A stretch of 64,000 nucleotides of DNA. Source: Acanthaster planci (Eukaryota > Echinodermata > Asteroidea > Valvatida > Acanthasteridae). The translations under genes were made by a program, and so were the position numbers. The DNA is taken from NCBI RefSeq assembly GCF_001949145.1, contig NW_019091460.1, positions 98,780 through 162,779 on the forward strand. Direction: 5' to 3'. Shown in pieces: positions 14,599 through 26,513 of this stretch; position 1 is the first letter of the stretch, and every line of letters starts with the position of its first letter. The notes beneath the pieces are model-generated. The model did not search any database. It was not told where the DNA came from and saw only the letters and a list, made by a program, of their open reading frames with translations.

Positions 14599-17500
14599 AT
14601 GACAGACGCTTCAACCACATTGACCAGCCTGTGGGTGGGCGAAGGTGGGTAGTTGACGTGCAGATTTTTGTGTTGACCTTGTGTCGCTTGTGGTTTTTAA
14701 TTCAGTCGTTGGCATGTGAAGGCGTTTGACGTGAAGGGACATGACGGGTGTTAACCGTCTGGTCGGATCAGGTCCTTTATTTCCTTTCCAGGAGTCAGGG
14801 AAAACCTTGATCTTTCTCGTCAGCAATAAGTCTCTTCCTGCCACGTGGTTTTCCCATTAATTGTGTCATTTAAACACGGTTAAGGAAATTTGATGTTAAA
14901 ATTGTATGATTAGGCCTATGCCTGGTAACTTATCATGCTTTTAAGTTATAGGCCTTGGCCTAGTACTAGTAAATTAAGCATGTTAAACCATAGAAACTAG
15001 TATACATGTAGTCCTAGGCCTAATTCCAGACATGCCAGATTTCCCGTTGTTACAAAATTAGGTTTTGGTCATGCAAGTTTAATTTTTCACAGTGGCTTGG
15101 GAGATCTACTTCACTTTAGCCTAGGCTTGATTTCTTTCCACCAATTCTAGTGTAGGCCTTAGTATTTGGATTTATGACACTAAACATGTTAACTCCAACA
15201 GATGTTGATAACAATTTGTATTCAGATACTGTACAAGCTGAGTTTGATAATGTAACTTTTCAGTGTGATTTGTTTATTGTTCATTCATTATGTGGCACAC
15301 TAAGTTTAATGGTTAACATCCACATCAGTGTGATCATAGGTGTGATCGCTTTAACATGCTTGTACATGTACAGTGTGTTTTACCCCCAGAACTGTAGGGT
15401 TCGACGTCCGCTCCGGGGGATGGACTTCAGACCCTCTAGTTCTGGGGGTACAGTCTGACGGTGTGCTCTCAACACCAGGTCAATGAAAATATTTATTTTT
15501 CAGACCAGGTCTTACAGGGTTTATGCACAGGGTTTCAAGCAATGGCTGGATATGTAACTCTTTGAAAAAAAGTCACCTGATCATGCCAAAACCCGGTCTA
15601 AAGCCTGAATCCTTTATTTGTTTGATCCCTGTCACCAGAAGATGATCATATTGAAACAGTTTTTCCCTGATCATTTTTGTATTTACCTAACTGCTAGACT
15701 GCTTCAAAGTGCAATTTCATTTGCTCCCTTCCTTTACTTGGTAGAATAATTGTTTTAAATAAAAGAATGAAATGTTTTGGCACAATCCTTGTGGTTGAGA
15801 GACTAATTTTAAGTCATTTTTCAGAAACCATTTTATTAACTTTCTCAGAGTTTGGTATTTGGCTTTTTTGTTCAAAACTGTGCTGCTTCACTTACTGAAA
15901 AGCTTGTTAAAGACTCAGACTCACTCTTATAAAGTTTTAGTACGTGACCTTCAACCAACGTTTAATATATTGGAAATACATGTACTATCGTTCACTGTGG
16001 AGGCTATTTGATGGGATGGGCTTTGTTTCTTTGCCACACAGCTGGCCATTTAAATACTACAGGCAGCTGACTGCCATACCAGCACACTCCAGTAAATGCT
16101 CCTAGACTAGCTTTATTCAATCTTAGGTCAAGCAACCCATGCACAGCTATTCATCATGTGTAGCCTCTACAGTTCAGGCTCCCACAAAATCCCCATTGAC
16201 CGCAGTGTATGCATGCATGCATGCACAGCTTTCGCCATCTAACAATAGACCCTATCTACTGGGAGCAGGTGCTAGGAAGTACTCATTGAAATATACACTC
16301 TGCCTGATATAGGCCTGTACGTGTTCTATACATCTATACGTGTAAGGAAAGACTTTAAACTCTTCTATTTATGGGGGTCGTGCCGTAGGGGATATTTACA
16401 AAAGATTCACCAAGAGAAAAAATGTGCATGTACATCCGGTTCACATGAATATTGTCCCCAACTGAGAAATACAACAAAAGAGATCTGCCATCAGCAATTA
16501 CACACTCCCAGATTTGTCTTGAGCAAATAATGTACATGTAGTCATGTTAGCGCTCGGTCATATTAATAATATTTATCCATAGTAATTGGTATGTGATCTT
16601 GTACCATTATAATCATGTCGTTGTACCTAGGAATTCATTTTTTAATGCCACCTGCAGGCCAGCATACCTGTGTACTTTTACTTTGAAGAACATCTGTAAC
16701 ACACATGTACGTGTCCCAGTTCATGTGCTCATACGTACATGTACAGTAAGATGTTATGAACCCACAAGTGTGTATGTCTCTTACATGTACATGTAAACAT
16801 ATCCATGTATGCATGTACGTCCCGATACGTTCCTCTTTGATTCAGAATTTCAGTGTACATGTACCTCCATACTTCATGAATTTTTTCTGATGATTCAAAT
16901 GAAGGGTGTTAATAAATGTATTGTATGTACCATTGTGCAGGGAAACTTTCATGGAGGATTTCTTCTCAGGGGAGGCTTGTGAACGTATTGTTTGATTGTA
17001 TCATAGGCACGGCTCCTTTCTATGTACAATTGTAAAGAGTGTTTTGGATCAATACTGTTTCACTGTTGTATGAAGCGCACTTCGTCTGTTCTCTTACCAC
17101 TATGAATGCACTTACTGAATTGGTGCCTCTATACTAACAGCATTCAGTGAATGTAGACATGATGGTATTCATGTTTAGGAAACATGTCATTGTTGCTTGT
17201 GCAGTGGATGAAGGAGGTAAAATTTTATGCTTGGTGTTGTGGCTGCATTTATATGATAGTATAAGGCTTAGGATGTGAATGATTTATTATGATAACCAGA
17301 CAGGAAGAGATATAACAACTGGCCCAATTTATTTCCTCCCAAAAAGGCGTCCTTGAGATTTGGAAGTTGAGTTCCCTTTTTGGACACAATCACCCCCCCC
17401 CCAAAAAAAAAGAATACAAATGTATACAGGGGAAGGGTTCCAAATGAAATATTTCCCACTTTTCTTGAAAATAACTGAAGACAGATTTGTGATTTTAAAA

Positions 17501-20500
17501 ATCGCTGGATGGGTTTACATGTACATGTATACAGGCCCAAGGATGACTTAGAAAAATTTTTTGGCTAAGGCACTGGGGTAGAGTGGTAGGCATAACTTGG
17601 ATGTGCCTATTAAAAGAGACCAGAGAGTTTTGGTAACACTCTGTGTTTAGTTATGGTTAACCCTAACACTCCTCAGTCCTCCAACAGGTGAATAATAATA
17701 AAGCATTTAATTATAATAAAGCATTTGGGGAACTCGCTCGGCAACACAATATCCAGTCACATTTTTACGCAGACGATACCCAGCTGTGTACTTCATTCAG
17801 TCCCAACCTTGAGGATGATGATACAAAGATGCTCGATTCTCTCATCACATGCTTGCACGACAAGGATTGAGGAGTGTTAGGGTTAATATTAGGACAGACT
17901 TCTTCAGCCAAAATTTTCTGTGAACTGGTCAAATCAACATACACAGCCCAGCAGATTATGGTTCGTAACCAGCCAGTACTTGCGAAAACAGGTACATGTA
18001 CATGCCTGTCCCCAGCTCCATGCCACCTGTTGTGGTCCATTGCATTACCCAGTATACTAAACCTTGACATTTTTGATCCAACAAACTGACATAACACAAC
18101 TCCCTTCTCCTCAGCAGAAAGTGTCAGGAGCAGAAGCCATCAGTATCTAGACTCATCCTACCCTGTAATCCAGAGTTATGACCTTGTCTTGGTCCTACCT
18201 CATTTCCTTTTTTCCTTGCTGTATGCTTACCTTAGACAAAACTGTTGGATTTCTCGCAAAAACAAACTCAGTTACCCTGAATTTGTTTGGTACCATATTC
18301 AGACTTACGCCATATGGATCAACTGTACAATTGTCTTAAATGCTCTGTAACTTAATTTGACTTACAGTGAGGTCAGCATGTAATATTTCATACAAAAAAC
18401 AATACACATACTTACCCTTATACAATGTGTTGCATAAAAAAATTGAGAAAAACAAAATAAAATTTGGTCTGATTTCTTGTCCAATTTGTTTGTAAATGTA
18501 TGTTTCAGGTACAAGCAGTCCATTGAAGAGTGCCCCAACAACTCCATCTAAGGCAGCAGGCAAAGACACTGTCCATGCTGACATAGCCAACTTCTTCAAA
18601 GAAGCTAATATAGAGGAGATCGCAAAGGAGGTTTGTAACTCAACTATAATGTTACAGATTGTCAATTACATGTATACATTTGAAAAAGTAAGAATTGGGT
18701 AGTGGGTGTCCACTATCCAGGTTGATTCTATGACTGATACTAAACACAATGTCTGTTTCCTTACATTTTGGTTAGATCCATTTCTTTACTCTATGGCCAG
18801 AGTGAGCATAGAATTTGTGACAAGTTGAAGTGACGTGAATTTTGATTTGATTTGATTTGATTTATTCACTATTTCCACAAAATATAATTACAAAAAATAA
18901 ATTAAAGAAAAGCAAACTCAAAGATTCCCAAAAGTGGAATAGTAGAGATAACGCAAAAAAGTTAGATTAACTGTTTTCCATTGCAGTCCCATGTACATGT
19001 AAATGTAGTGTACTTGTGCTGTTTTCTTGGTACAAGCCAAGAGGGAAAGCATTTTTTTCTATTTAAGAGGTCTAGTTACCAAGAATGTGTGCACCATGCC
19101 GTGAAATACAGCCTGTCTAGCTGTTCAACATTGTACTGGCATGCAGACAGCTTGACTTTTTCCTCCTTTTTTTCATGTGAAATACTTGTGCATGTAATTC
19201 CAAACAATGAATCCTTAAAGCGGGGGTGTGTTGACTGAACTTGGATAGGCTAGTTTCATTTTTAGACATTGACATATTGTCACCCCTGAAGGCTGAACAA
19301 AGCCTTCATTCCCTGTAACACTAGAAGTTAGAACCAGGATGTTAAATACACACACTAGTCATGGGCATTAGAACCCATGTCTTTCTATTAGTGTATGCAT
19401 GATTGTAAATAATAACCTTATTCTTAATTTATTTTTTTATTTATTTACATGCTGTTTTTACAAACCCCACCATTGGAGGTTTGGTATTTGAAAATGCCAG
19501 TAGTTCAACTGTGATTATTTTTATTGTGTACATGAATATTTTACTCTTCAACCACCTCAAGTTATTACATTTCTCTTGAGACAGTGATATTTATTATAGT
19601 TATAAATTATTACCACCCCCTTATTTGCATGTCATATGTTTTGGGTTGGTTAATACGCAGCTACTAGAAATTTTGATTCAAATCATTTGCGTGACAGGTT
19701 ATATTTACTTTGTCAACAGTTGCGTGATCCATACAAAAAGTCTTTCCAAACCACCTCTGATTTGCATAGTCATCGATTGGCTTTGCTCCTAATGCTGTAT
19801 ACAAGGTTATAACAGAACAATCATGCAAATAAATTCAACCTTGAGACCAGTAGATATAAATGGGATCACTGCCGGAATTATTGACCTGCTGCAGAAGCTA
19901 ACCTCAAAAAAAGTCCCATTGCTCATACAGAATTTTCCTTTCAAGTGCCTTGTGCACTAGGGCCCTATCCAAACACATGTTAAGTGGACAAAGAAACTTG
20001 TATAGATCTGCACATTCCACTGTAGTCGAATGGACCTTATACAAGTATACTGTGTGGAGTGTTGGGGATCAAAGCCCATCCTATGACCTTAGGCATGGCA
20101 TGTGTGGTGTGTGTATGCATAAAATCCCCTGTGTACCAATATCCTCTAGCAACCACACAGTGTCATATTACATAATAAGCAATGTAGCGCTATGTATGCA
20201 GTACTCCATGTAGTCTGATGACCCCTTTAGTCCCCAGTTGACCCCATGGCATTCCTGCTACAAGTATAACTCCTGATCAAGCAGACTACATGTGCCATAC
20301 CACAAGTTTGCCTGAGTCACTGTACATGTAAGGAACACTTTGAATACCTTCAAAATTTTATTGTCTATTTGTCACTAAATTTAAACATTCAATCAGTGAT
20401 TTAAAAAGTTGCCAATAATTGCTTTTATTCAGCATGGTTTTTGTCCTGTGGTCTTGAACCTTGAGGAATGCAGATCAATATTGGTTTACATGTAAAAAAT

Positions 20501-23500
20501 TTTCCAACACACACTGTGTGTGTACATGTCCTTGTTCATAGCTTATGCATGTAATGCATTGGTATACTCCTGAAGATAAACAAAAGTGTCACCTCTAATA
20601 CTTCTTGACATTTGCTTTCAATCTGAAGAAGATCTTGTCCGACTTATTCATCTACATGTAGTCCTGTGCCGTTACATGTAAGACCACTCTTTAAGTTGTA
20701 CACGTAATAGCACGTGTACCAATACAGGTGTATGTAATTGTTCCAGTTCATTCAGCATCATTTTGCTAAAACAGTGTTTAAATTAAAGATCTGCACAGAA
20801 ATTTACGTATCATGAATTGTTGATACTGATTACAACTTTCTGTTGCTGTTCACATTTCTTTTAATTTTAAAATTGTAAACCATGAAAACCTGCAAATGTA
20901 AGTAATTCCTTTGTGTTGCTAACCCACAAATATGCCTGTGTTTGTGTTCATTTGTATTGCTACGTGGACATGTGTGGTAAAGGAGAATAAATGAAAAATG
21001 GAAATCTCATCACAACGTGTACCAGTACACATGTACATCAAGGAATGGGACACCAGGCACTCGTGCAATCCAGAAATGATGTACATGTACAGGTACTGAT
21101 ATATGTATACATGTGTACATGTTCACGTGTACACAACAGTTGAGGAAGAAAGTCATTCTGTGCTGGTAGACATTCAAGTACAGTACTTGTTAACATAGCA
21201 CCATAAGTAAATACCATTGCCAGCATAGATCTAAGGTTTGCCATGTCAACTTGTCTAGGTCAGAGGTTACTTTATAAAGCATCTTTATCGTTTTCCTAAT
21301 ACTACTTAAAGCTTTGACATGTTGCATGGTTTGATAAGGTTTTTAACAAAGGTGTTTTAAAATTTCTGGGGAAAATCCAAATTAAGCCCACATATTAAAT
21401 TAACAGGTCAAAAGAGTTGACTGGAAGATCTGCTTCATAGATTCATTGTTGCTAGATTTTCAGTTCTCATACATGCACATGTATGGTACATGCACACTGG
21501 AGTTAAACAGCATGGGCATACATGTACATTGTATGTACAGAACACATGTTGCTGATGTATAGCGCTGTACATACATACATTGTAGGCTTACATGTTCTTG
21601 TAGGACAGTGCATTGTTTATTACATGTATGATCTACATGTACATTCAAGGATAATATTTTATGTGTGTACATGTATAACAAGCATGCTCATTTGGGTTGT
21701 TTCCTGTGTAATACCAGTAAATGTCCTCATCTGGACATATGTACGACTGCAAGTACATGCCTAGATACTGTGCATGTACAAGTACATGCCTAGATACTGT
21801 ACAAGTACCTGTACATGTACAATAAGACAAGCTTTTTGTGTTACTCATAGTATTCATAACAGTGTGCTTCTCAATATCTAAACCTCATTGTCTTGTTGGC
21901 TGACACAGATCTGTACAGTGCTGACTTCTGTGTACATGTAATTATCACAGCAGGGAAATATTGCTATACACGTACATCATAAGTGAGAGCCTTTGCAGTC
22001 CTGTGCAGAAGACAAGAATTTGTAGATACTGATGAGTTGTGTGTGTTTTTGTCTTATAGGCTGGAGTTCTTGATACAAATGGAAGTTTGACTGCCACAAA
22101 AGAACAGAATACACAGCCTGTACAGCAGAGAGGTAAGCAACTATCGTGTCTATGGTTTTTTGTCGAAGTGTAAGCCACTTTTGATGTATTGACTAATGCA
22201 TAATGCAAAGAGCACCACTTTGTTACCTTCATCTGTAGAGGAAACATTTCTCTGCGTACTATTGTGAAAGATCTATAGTAACAGATTTTGCATGCATATT
22301 GTAATGGATGTGGTGCTTTACCGTGCTGAATCCACCAGAATCAAACTGCTACACTGATATTTTTTCCTTGTTGCATAAAGTATGCACTACAGGGTTCTAT
22401 TGGGATCACTCATATGTTTGTTCTTTTTAGTGAAATTATGAATACATAGTTTCATTGTATATTGAATGATGTTATCGTTCTTTGTAGTTTTTGTGTGTAG
22501 CTACTGCATTCCCCTTTGACACCCAGAAGAGTATACCAGTCACCAAATAAAAATCCGTTGATTTTATTGTCCCACAGTTTTTCCAGTCCTTCAACTTATG
22601 ACATCACCAAGGCCATCCCCGCTGAAGATTGGTGGCACGCAGATCCTACCCAAGACAATACAAGTAGTCAACTCGACCACAGGCACACCTGTGGTAAGTA
22701 ATTGACCTATTGCATTAGAATCACGTCAGTACAGCTAATGCAGTTTTGTCCAATCTGTTCCAAACAAGAACAAGAGAGGTCGTGTTTTTACATGGAAACC
22801 ATAGTCCTTTGATCAGAGCTCACTACGTAGGTGCACAAGTTTCAGCGCATTTGGCATAGGGTGTGCTGAGTACGTGCAACCAATTTATGTTGGAATGAAT
22901 GGCCATCGCATGTGCGCCAGGCATGTGTATGAGTCCTGTAGGAAAAATTCCCACCAACCTGTCTTTTTACTCATTAGGGTGCACTTTAACTCAGGGCAGC
23001 TTAATATACAAACTAGATGCGGGACACGAAACAGCTGAGAAAAACAAAATACAACTTTCAAAATTCTGTGGAGTTTGTTTATGGGGCATGGCTAATTTGG
23101 GAACAGTAATAGAGGGCAAGTTGGATCAAGGACCATAGTTAACCATAGTTAGGCTAACTCTGATCGAATGCAGGCTAGTTAACAATGGTTGGACTTGTCT
23201 AGTCAACTATTCGCGACCAGCCTATCGAGGTTGGTCACATTGTTGGTTGCCGTAAACCATTTTTAATAGCACAGTGCAGAAAGGACCAGTTATAAGAAAA
23301 ATGCCGGAAAGACAGTATGTCAGTAGTAAACAACCATTTTCACTTTTATTTTTGCTACTTTGCCCTTGCTGTGGCCACTTTTTCTCCCCTTTGGCCTAAT
23401 GACCTGACAACAGTTGACGAGGGTCGTTCACACTTCAACTTCACTGCACGTGCGCTAGGTACAATGTACTTCACGAACTAACCACTAGTTAACTAGTGGT

Positions 23501-26500
23501 CCTTGATGGAACTTGCCCAGGCCTGTTGATAGAGCGGGTGGCAAAACTAGGCCAAATTGTAATCCAGTTTTATTACAAATGCCACTTCTGTATCATACTA
23601 GAACTTACTATGCTTTCATGTGTTCATATAATTTTGACAGACCCTGATTGCTGAGCCAAGGAACATACTCCAGTCAAGTCCTAATGTAATCACTGCATCC
23701 CTGGTACAGTCCCAGTCACCATCATGGAGCGGGTATGATATTTTTTCTCCAAGGGAAACATGTCAGAACTTTAAATGCTTTGAGTAGTCCACTGAGAACA
23801 GTTTCTATTTAAGTTGGAGCGTAGGATATTCTATTGAGAATGTGAATCTGAGCATTTACAAGTCAGAGTATTAGACTTTCTCCAAACACTTCAGCAAGAA
23901 TCTTAAAAATTTTTGTACACGTACTGTGAAAATCATTAGGAAGGTTCTTGCATTTAGACTCAAGACAAATAAACTGGAAATGTGAGTGCGCTCGCAGTCA
24001 TTAGTTACTATTTCACCAGAGCCATATCCTTTCTGTTCTCAGAAAAAAGAGATCACATGACTATGCCAGCTCAGACTACGGAGACAGCAGCACGAAGAGA
24101 AAGAAACGGGAAAAAGAAAGCAAGGGACTTCGTCACTTCTCCATGAAAGTCTGCGAGAAAGTTCAGAAGAAAGGCGTAACATCCTACAATGAAGTCGCCG
24201 ATGAGTTGGTCCGAGAGTTCAGTATGCCACCACATCAAGCACAGCTATCGGCACATGATCAGGTAAGCAAAATGGTTTTATTGGTACAAGATCTAATGAT
24301 TTATGTATCAATAGTGTACAGTTAGCAGGTGTGCTGTGATGGCAAATTAAGACAACACAAAGAAAAAGGGGGAGGACCTTTTCAGTATGCCATAAGAAGT
24401 GAAAATAATTCAATTCTCATAGTCCAGTTAATACATTTTTATTTTTGACTAACAGCTGCAGTATGATCAAAAGAATATTCGGAGGCGAGTCTATGATGCC
24501 TTGAATGTTCTAATGGCGATGAATATCATCTCCAAGGAGAAGAAGGAGATTCGATGGATTGGTCTGCCTACAAACTCTGCTCAAGAATGCGCTAACCTGG
24601 AGGTCCAAAAGAAAGAGAGAGAAGATAGGATAAGGCAGAAGACCAGTCAACTACAAGAACTTATTCTTCAAGTAAGTGGACAGAATTACGTTTGTGTGTC
24701 AGTTTGGTCAAGTCCCATTTACAATCAAAGTGTAAGTGAATGAGATTTGAACAAAATTTCACCGTGGACATTTTCTTACACAATGTATAGAATTTGTGCT
24801 GCTGACTCTAAGGGATAACTGCTTCTCAGATTGACGTATTCCTAAAGATTCTTCAAGACAGTTGCTACTGTAAACCTTTTTTCCCTGGACACTTTTTACG
24901 TCTTGTTACGTAAATTGTTGCTTAGTTGCCAGTGAGCTCTAGATTGCCCGGTTTTTGTGCTCTCTTCTAATGCTGTTTCTAAAATTTTGATTTCTGTTGA
25001 CTACTCTCAGCAAATAGCCTTCAAGAATCTGGTCCAGAGGAATAAGAGGTTAGAGGAATCAGGAGTGGGCCCTCCTACCAGCAATTCTGCCATTCATCTG
25101 CCTTATATAATTGTTAATACAAGCAAGAAGACAGTCATTGACTGCAGTATCTCCAATGACAAGTAAGTAGGTTATTGTGTCAGATGTGTCAAGCTATCAA
25201 GACTTTACTTTAGTCCTGTGGTGTAAGCTAGGGATGCATATAGGAGAATGTCAGTCACATTTAAGGTGCATAATTTATTGAGTACAGTACGCATCTACTT
25301 GAAAGTTACTTAGCCAGAAATTGTTATCCTGTGTAACTAATGTGAGATTTTTGACTTCAAGCCGTATGCATTTTGTGTGACAAGTTAGCATACACATTCA
25401 GCAGCACTTGTTTGTTGCCCATGTTACCATCATCTTCTGTGCAGTGTATACTAACTTGTCACAGTACAAATGTCACCTGCTGGTCAACAATGCAATGTTA
25501 CTCGTTCAACCATGATATTGAGCGCATGATCAAGGTGTCATTGAAAAGAAGACACTTAGGCCTTTCTGGAAATGTATAATGCTTACTTAAGGCATCTGCA
25601 GTTTTCCTATGATTTATGGTTGATTTTGGATTCCTCTATTTTGATACACCTTGTATAAACCAACTGTGACACTGTCACATACAAAGTTTTGTTTCTCATT
25701 TCACTACAGGTTTGAGTATCTGTTTAATTTTGACAACACCTTTGAGATTCATGATGATATTGAAGTTTTGAAGCGCATGGGGATGGCGTTTGGCCTGGAG
25801 AAAGGACAGTGTAGTAGTAGTGACTTGGAGAAAGCCAGGACTATGGTACCAAAAGCACTAGAGCAATACGTACTGGGTAAGTCATCACACTCTCTGGACA
25901 TCAAATTAAAATGACTAAGCAGTGACATTCATATTTTTTGTTCATAGTCATTACCTATCTCCTGGCTTCTCACTGGATCTGACAGATTTCAATAATGGCA
26001 ATAACTCCAACAGCCCTCAGCACTCACTTCTAATGCCCAGATCAACCAGATCCAACAACTCAATATGTTGTTGATGTCTGAAGTATTTCACCTGTTTTTG
26101 CCATTCTCAGCAAGAATTAGTACTCGTCTAAGCCATTTAAAGCAGAACAAGTTGTCCTTTTTTTTATGACTTTTACTTTCTCAGAAATGGCTGACAGAGA
26201 CAGAGCCACAACCTCAAGTACATCAATCAGGGCGGGACCTAGTGGAATCCACACCCATGCCTCATCTACCCATGCTCAAGCCACGCCTTCAAGCTCCAAG
26301 GCATACCATCGTAACCCACAGTTGTCACCACTAGCTACACCATTATCACAGACTGATGAAGAAGTTGCCATGGCTGTAGAGGGTATTGGCTCAGCCTCTC
26401 AAAGCTCAAGCCTAGGGTCGTTTTCTGATGCAGGACCATCACGTGGAGCAACTGACACCCCCTCGTCACTCATGGACAGTGGCTCTGATTCAGAGTCAGA

Positions 26501-26513
26501 GATAGATGTATAA
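14599..26513 (+). CDS. TFDP: Transcription factor Dp (E2F dimerisation partner), 10 exons
   Basis: Obligate heterodimer partner of E2F in cell-cycle transcription. Exons: 14599-14644, 18509-18630, 22060-22132, 22578-22693, 23641-23732, 24043-24262, 24456-24671, 25011-25162, 25710-25876, 26185-26513 (510 aa; human DP1 is about 410). Exons 3-10 are secure. They contain the family start [24 protein letters not shown], the winged-helix DNA-recognition motif [32 protein letters not shown], the dimerisation segment [20 protein letters not shown], the marked box ([20 protein letters not shown]) and a Ser/Thr-rich tail ending SESEIDV. Exon 2 adds an N-terminal extension absent from human DP1 ([20 protein letters not shown]). 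Exon 1 (ATG at 14599, 15 codons plus one base, donor GTGGGT) was chosen because its phase fits exon 2 and it lies in CpG-richer DNA. It is the weakest exon (about 0.45). Confidence 0.94.
15381..15450. repeat. 70-bp imperfect hairpin
   Basis: The left arm, starting TACCCCCAGAACT (15381), is matched by AGTTCTGGGGGTA (15438-15450) without mismatch for 13 bp. Pairing continues with a few mismatches (TAGGGTTCGACGTCC against GGACTTCAGACCCTCTA) around a GC-rich loop of about 11 bases. It resembles a small foldback element; no clear target duplication was found. Confidence 0.75.
17657..17886. mobile_element. TTAA-flanked inverted-repeat element, piggyBac-like MITE
   Basis: A 222-bp element (17661-17882) is bounded by TTAA on both sides (17657-17660, 17883-17886). 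Its ends are inverted repeats matching 19 of 20 bases: CCCTAACACTCCTCAGTCCT on the left against AGGATTGAGGAGTGTTAGGG on the right. TTAA target sites with termini starting CCC are typical of piggyBac-type transposons (family knowledge). The interior does not code for a transposase; it carries a fragment of LINE reverse transcriptase, listed separately. Confidence 0.7.
17688..17870 (+). pseudogene. Reverse-transcriptase fragment of a non-LTR retrotransposon
   Basis: A short open stretch contains [15 protein letters not shown], the catalytic YADD motif in the context usual for CR1/L2/Jockey-type LINEs, followed by FSPNLEDD. Only about 45 residues of the palm region are present. It sits wholly between the inverted repeats of the TTAA-flanked element and is not a functional polymerase. 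Confidence 0.75.
18838..18863. repeat. (TTTGA)n microsatellite
   Basis: About four to five TTTGA units followed by TTTATTCAC. It may be the tail of a degenerate retroelement, but no coding remnant is visible. Confidence 0.8.
21476..21825. repeat. ACATGTAC palindrome-rich stretch with a 29-bp tandem repeat
   Basis: Repeated palindromic TACATGTA/GTACATGTAC words on both strands. Within it, AGTACATGCCTAGATACTGT occurs at 21752 (with its last base displaced) and again at 21781, a 29-bp period. Open frames through it (for example 21522-21764) are low-complexity and not genes. Confidence 0.7.
23114..23518. mobile_element. 405-bp inverted-repeat element (MITE) in TFDP intron 4
   Basis: The left end GGGCAAGTTGGATCAAGGAC (23114) is mirrored by the right end, which on the minus strand begins GGGCAAGTTCCATCAAGGAC. 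Similarity continues through ACCA and AGTTAAC to about 30 bp. The interior shows no transposase. Flanking bases give no convincing target duplication, so the superfamily is not assigned. Confidence 0.7.

Larger units (their letters stand above)
14645..18508. other. Large first intron of TFDP
   Basis: 3.9 kb without supported coding exons. It holds the 70-bp hairpin at 15381, a short GCAT microsatellite near 16208, many ACATGTAC palindromes around 16,700-16,870, a C9/A9 homopolymer junction near 17,393, and the TTAA-flanked inverted-repeat element at 17657. Confidence 0.5.
18631..22059. other. TFDP intron 2
   Basis: 3.4 kb with no recognisable exon. It includes a short TTTGA microsatellite (18838-18863) and the dense ACATGTAC region near 21,000-21,960. 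Confidence 0.5.

Noticed and set aside
21460-21857. Cys/Thr/Tyr-rich open frames on both strands
   Set aside because: Produced by the ACATGTAC repeats; not genes.
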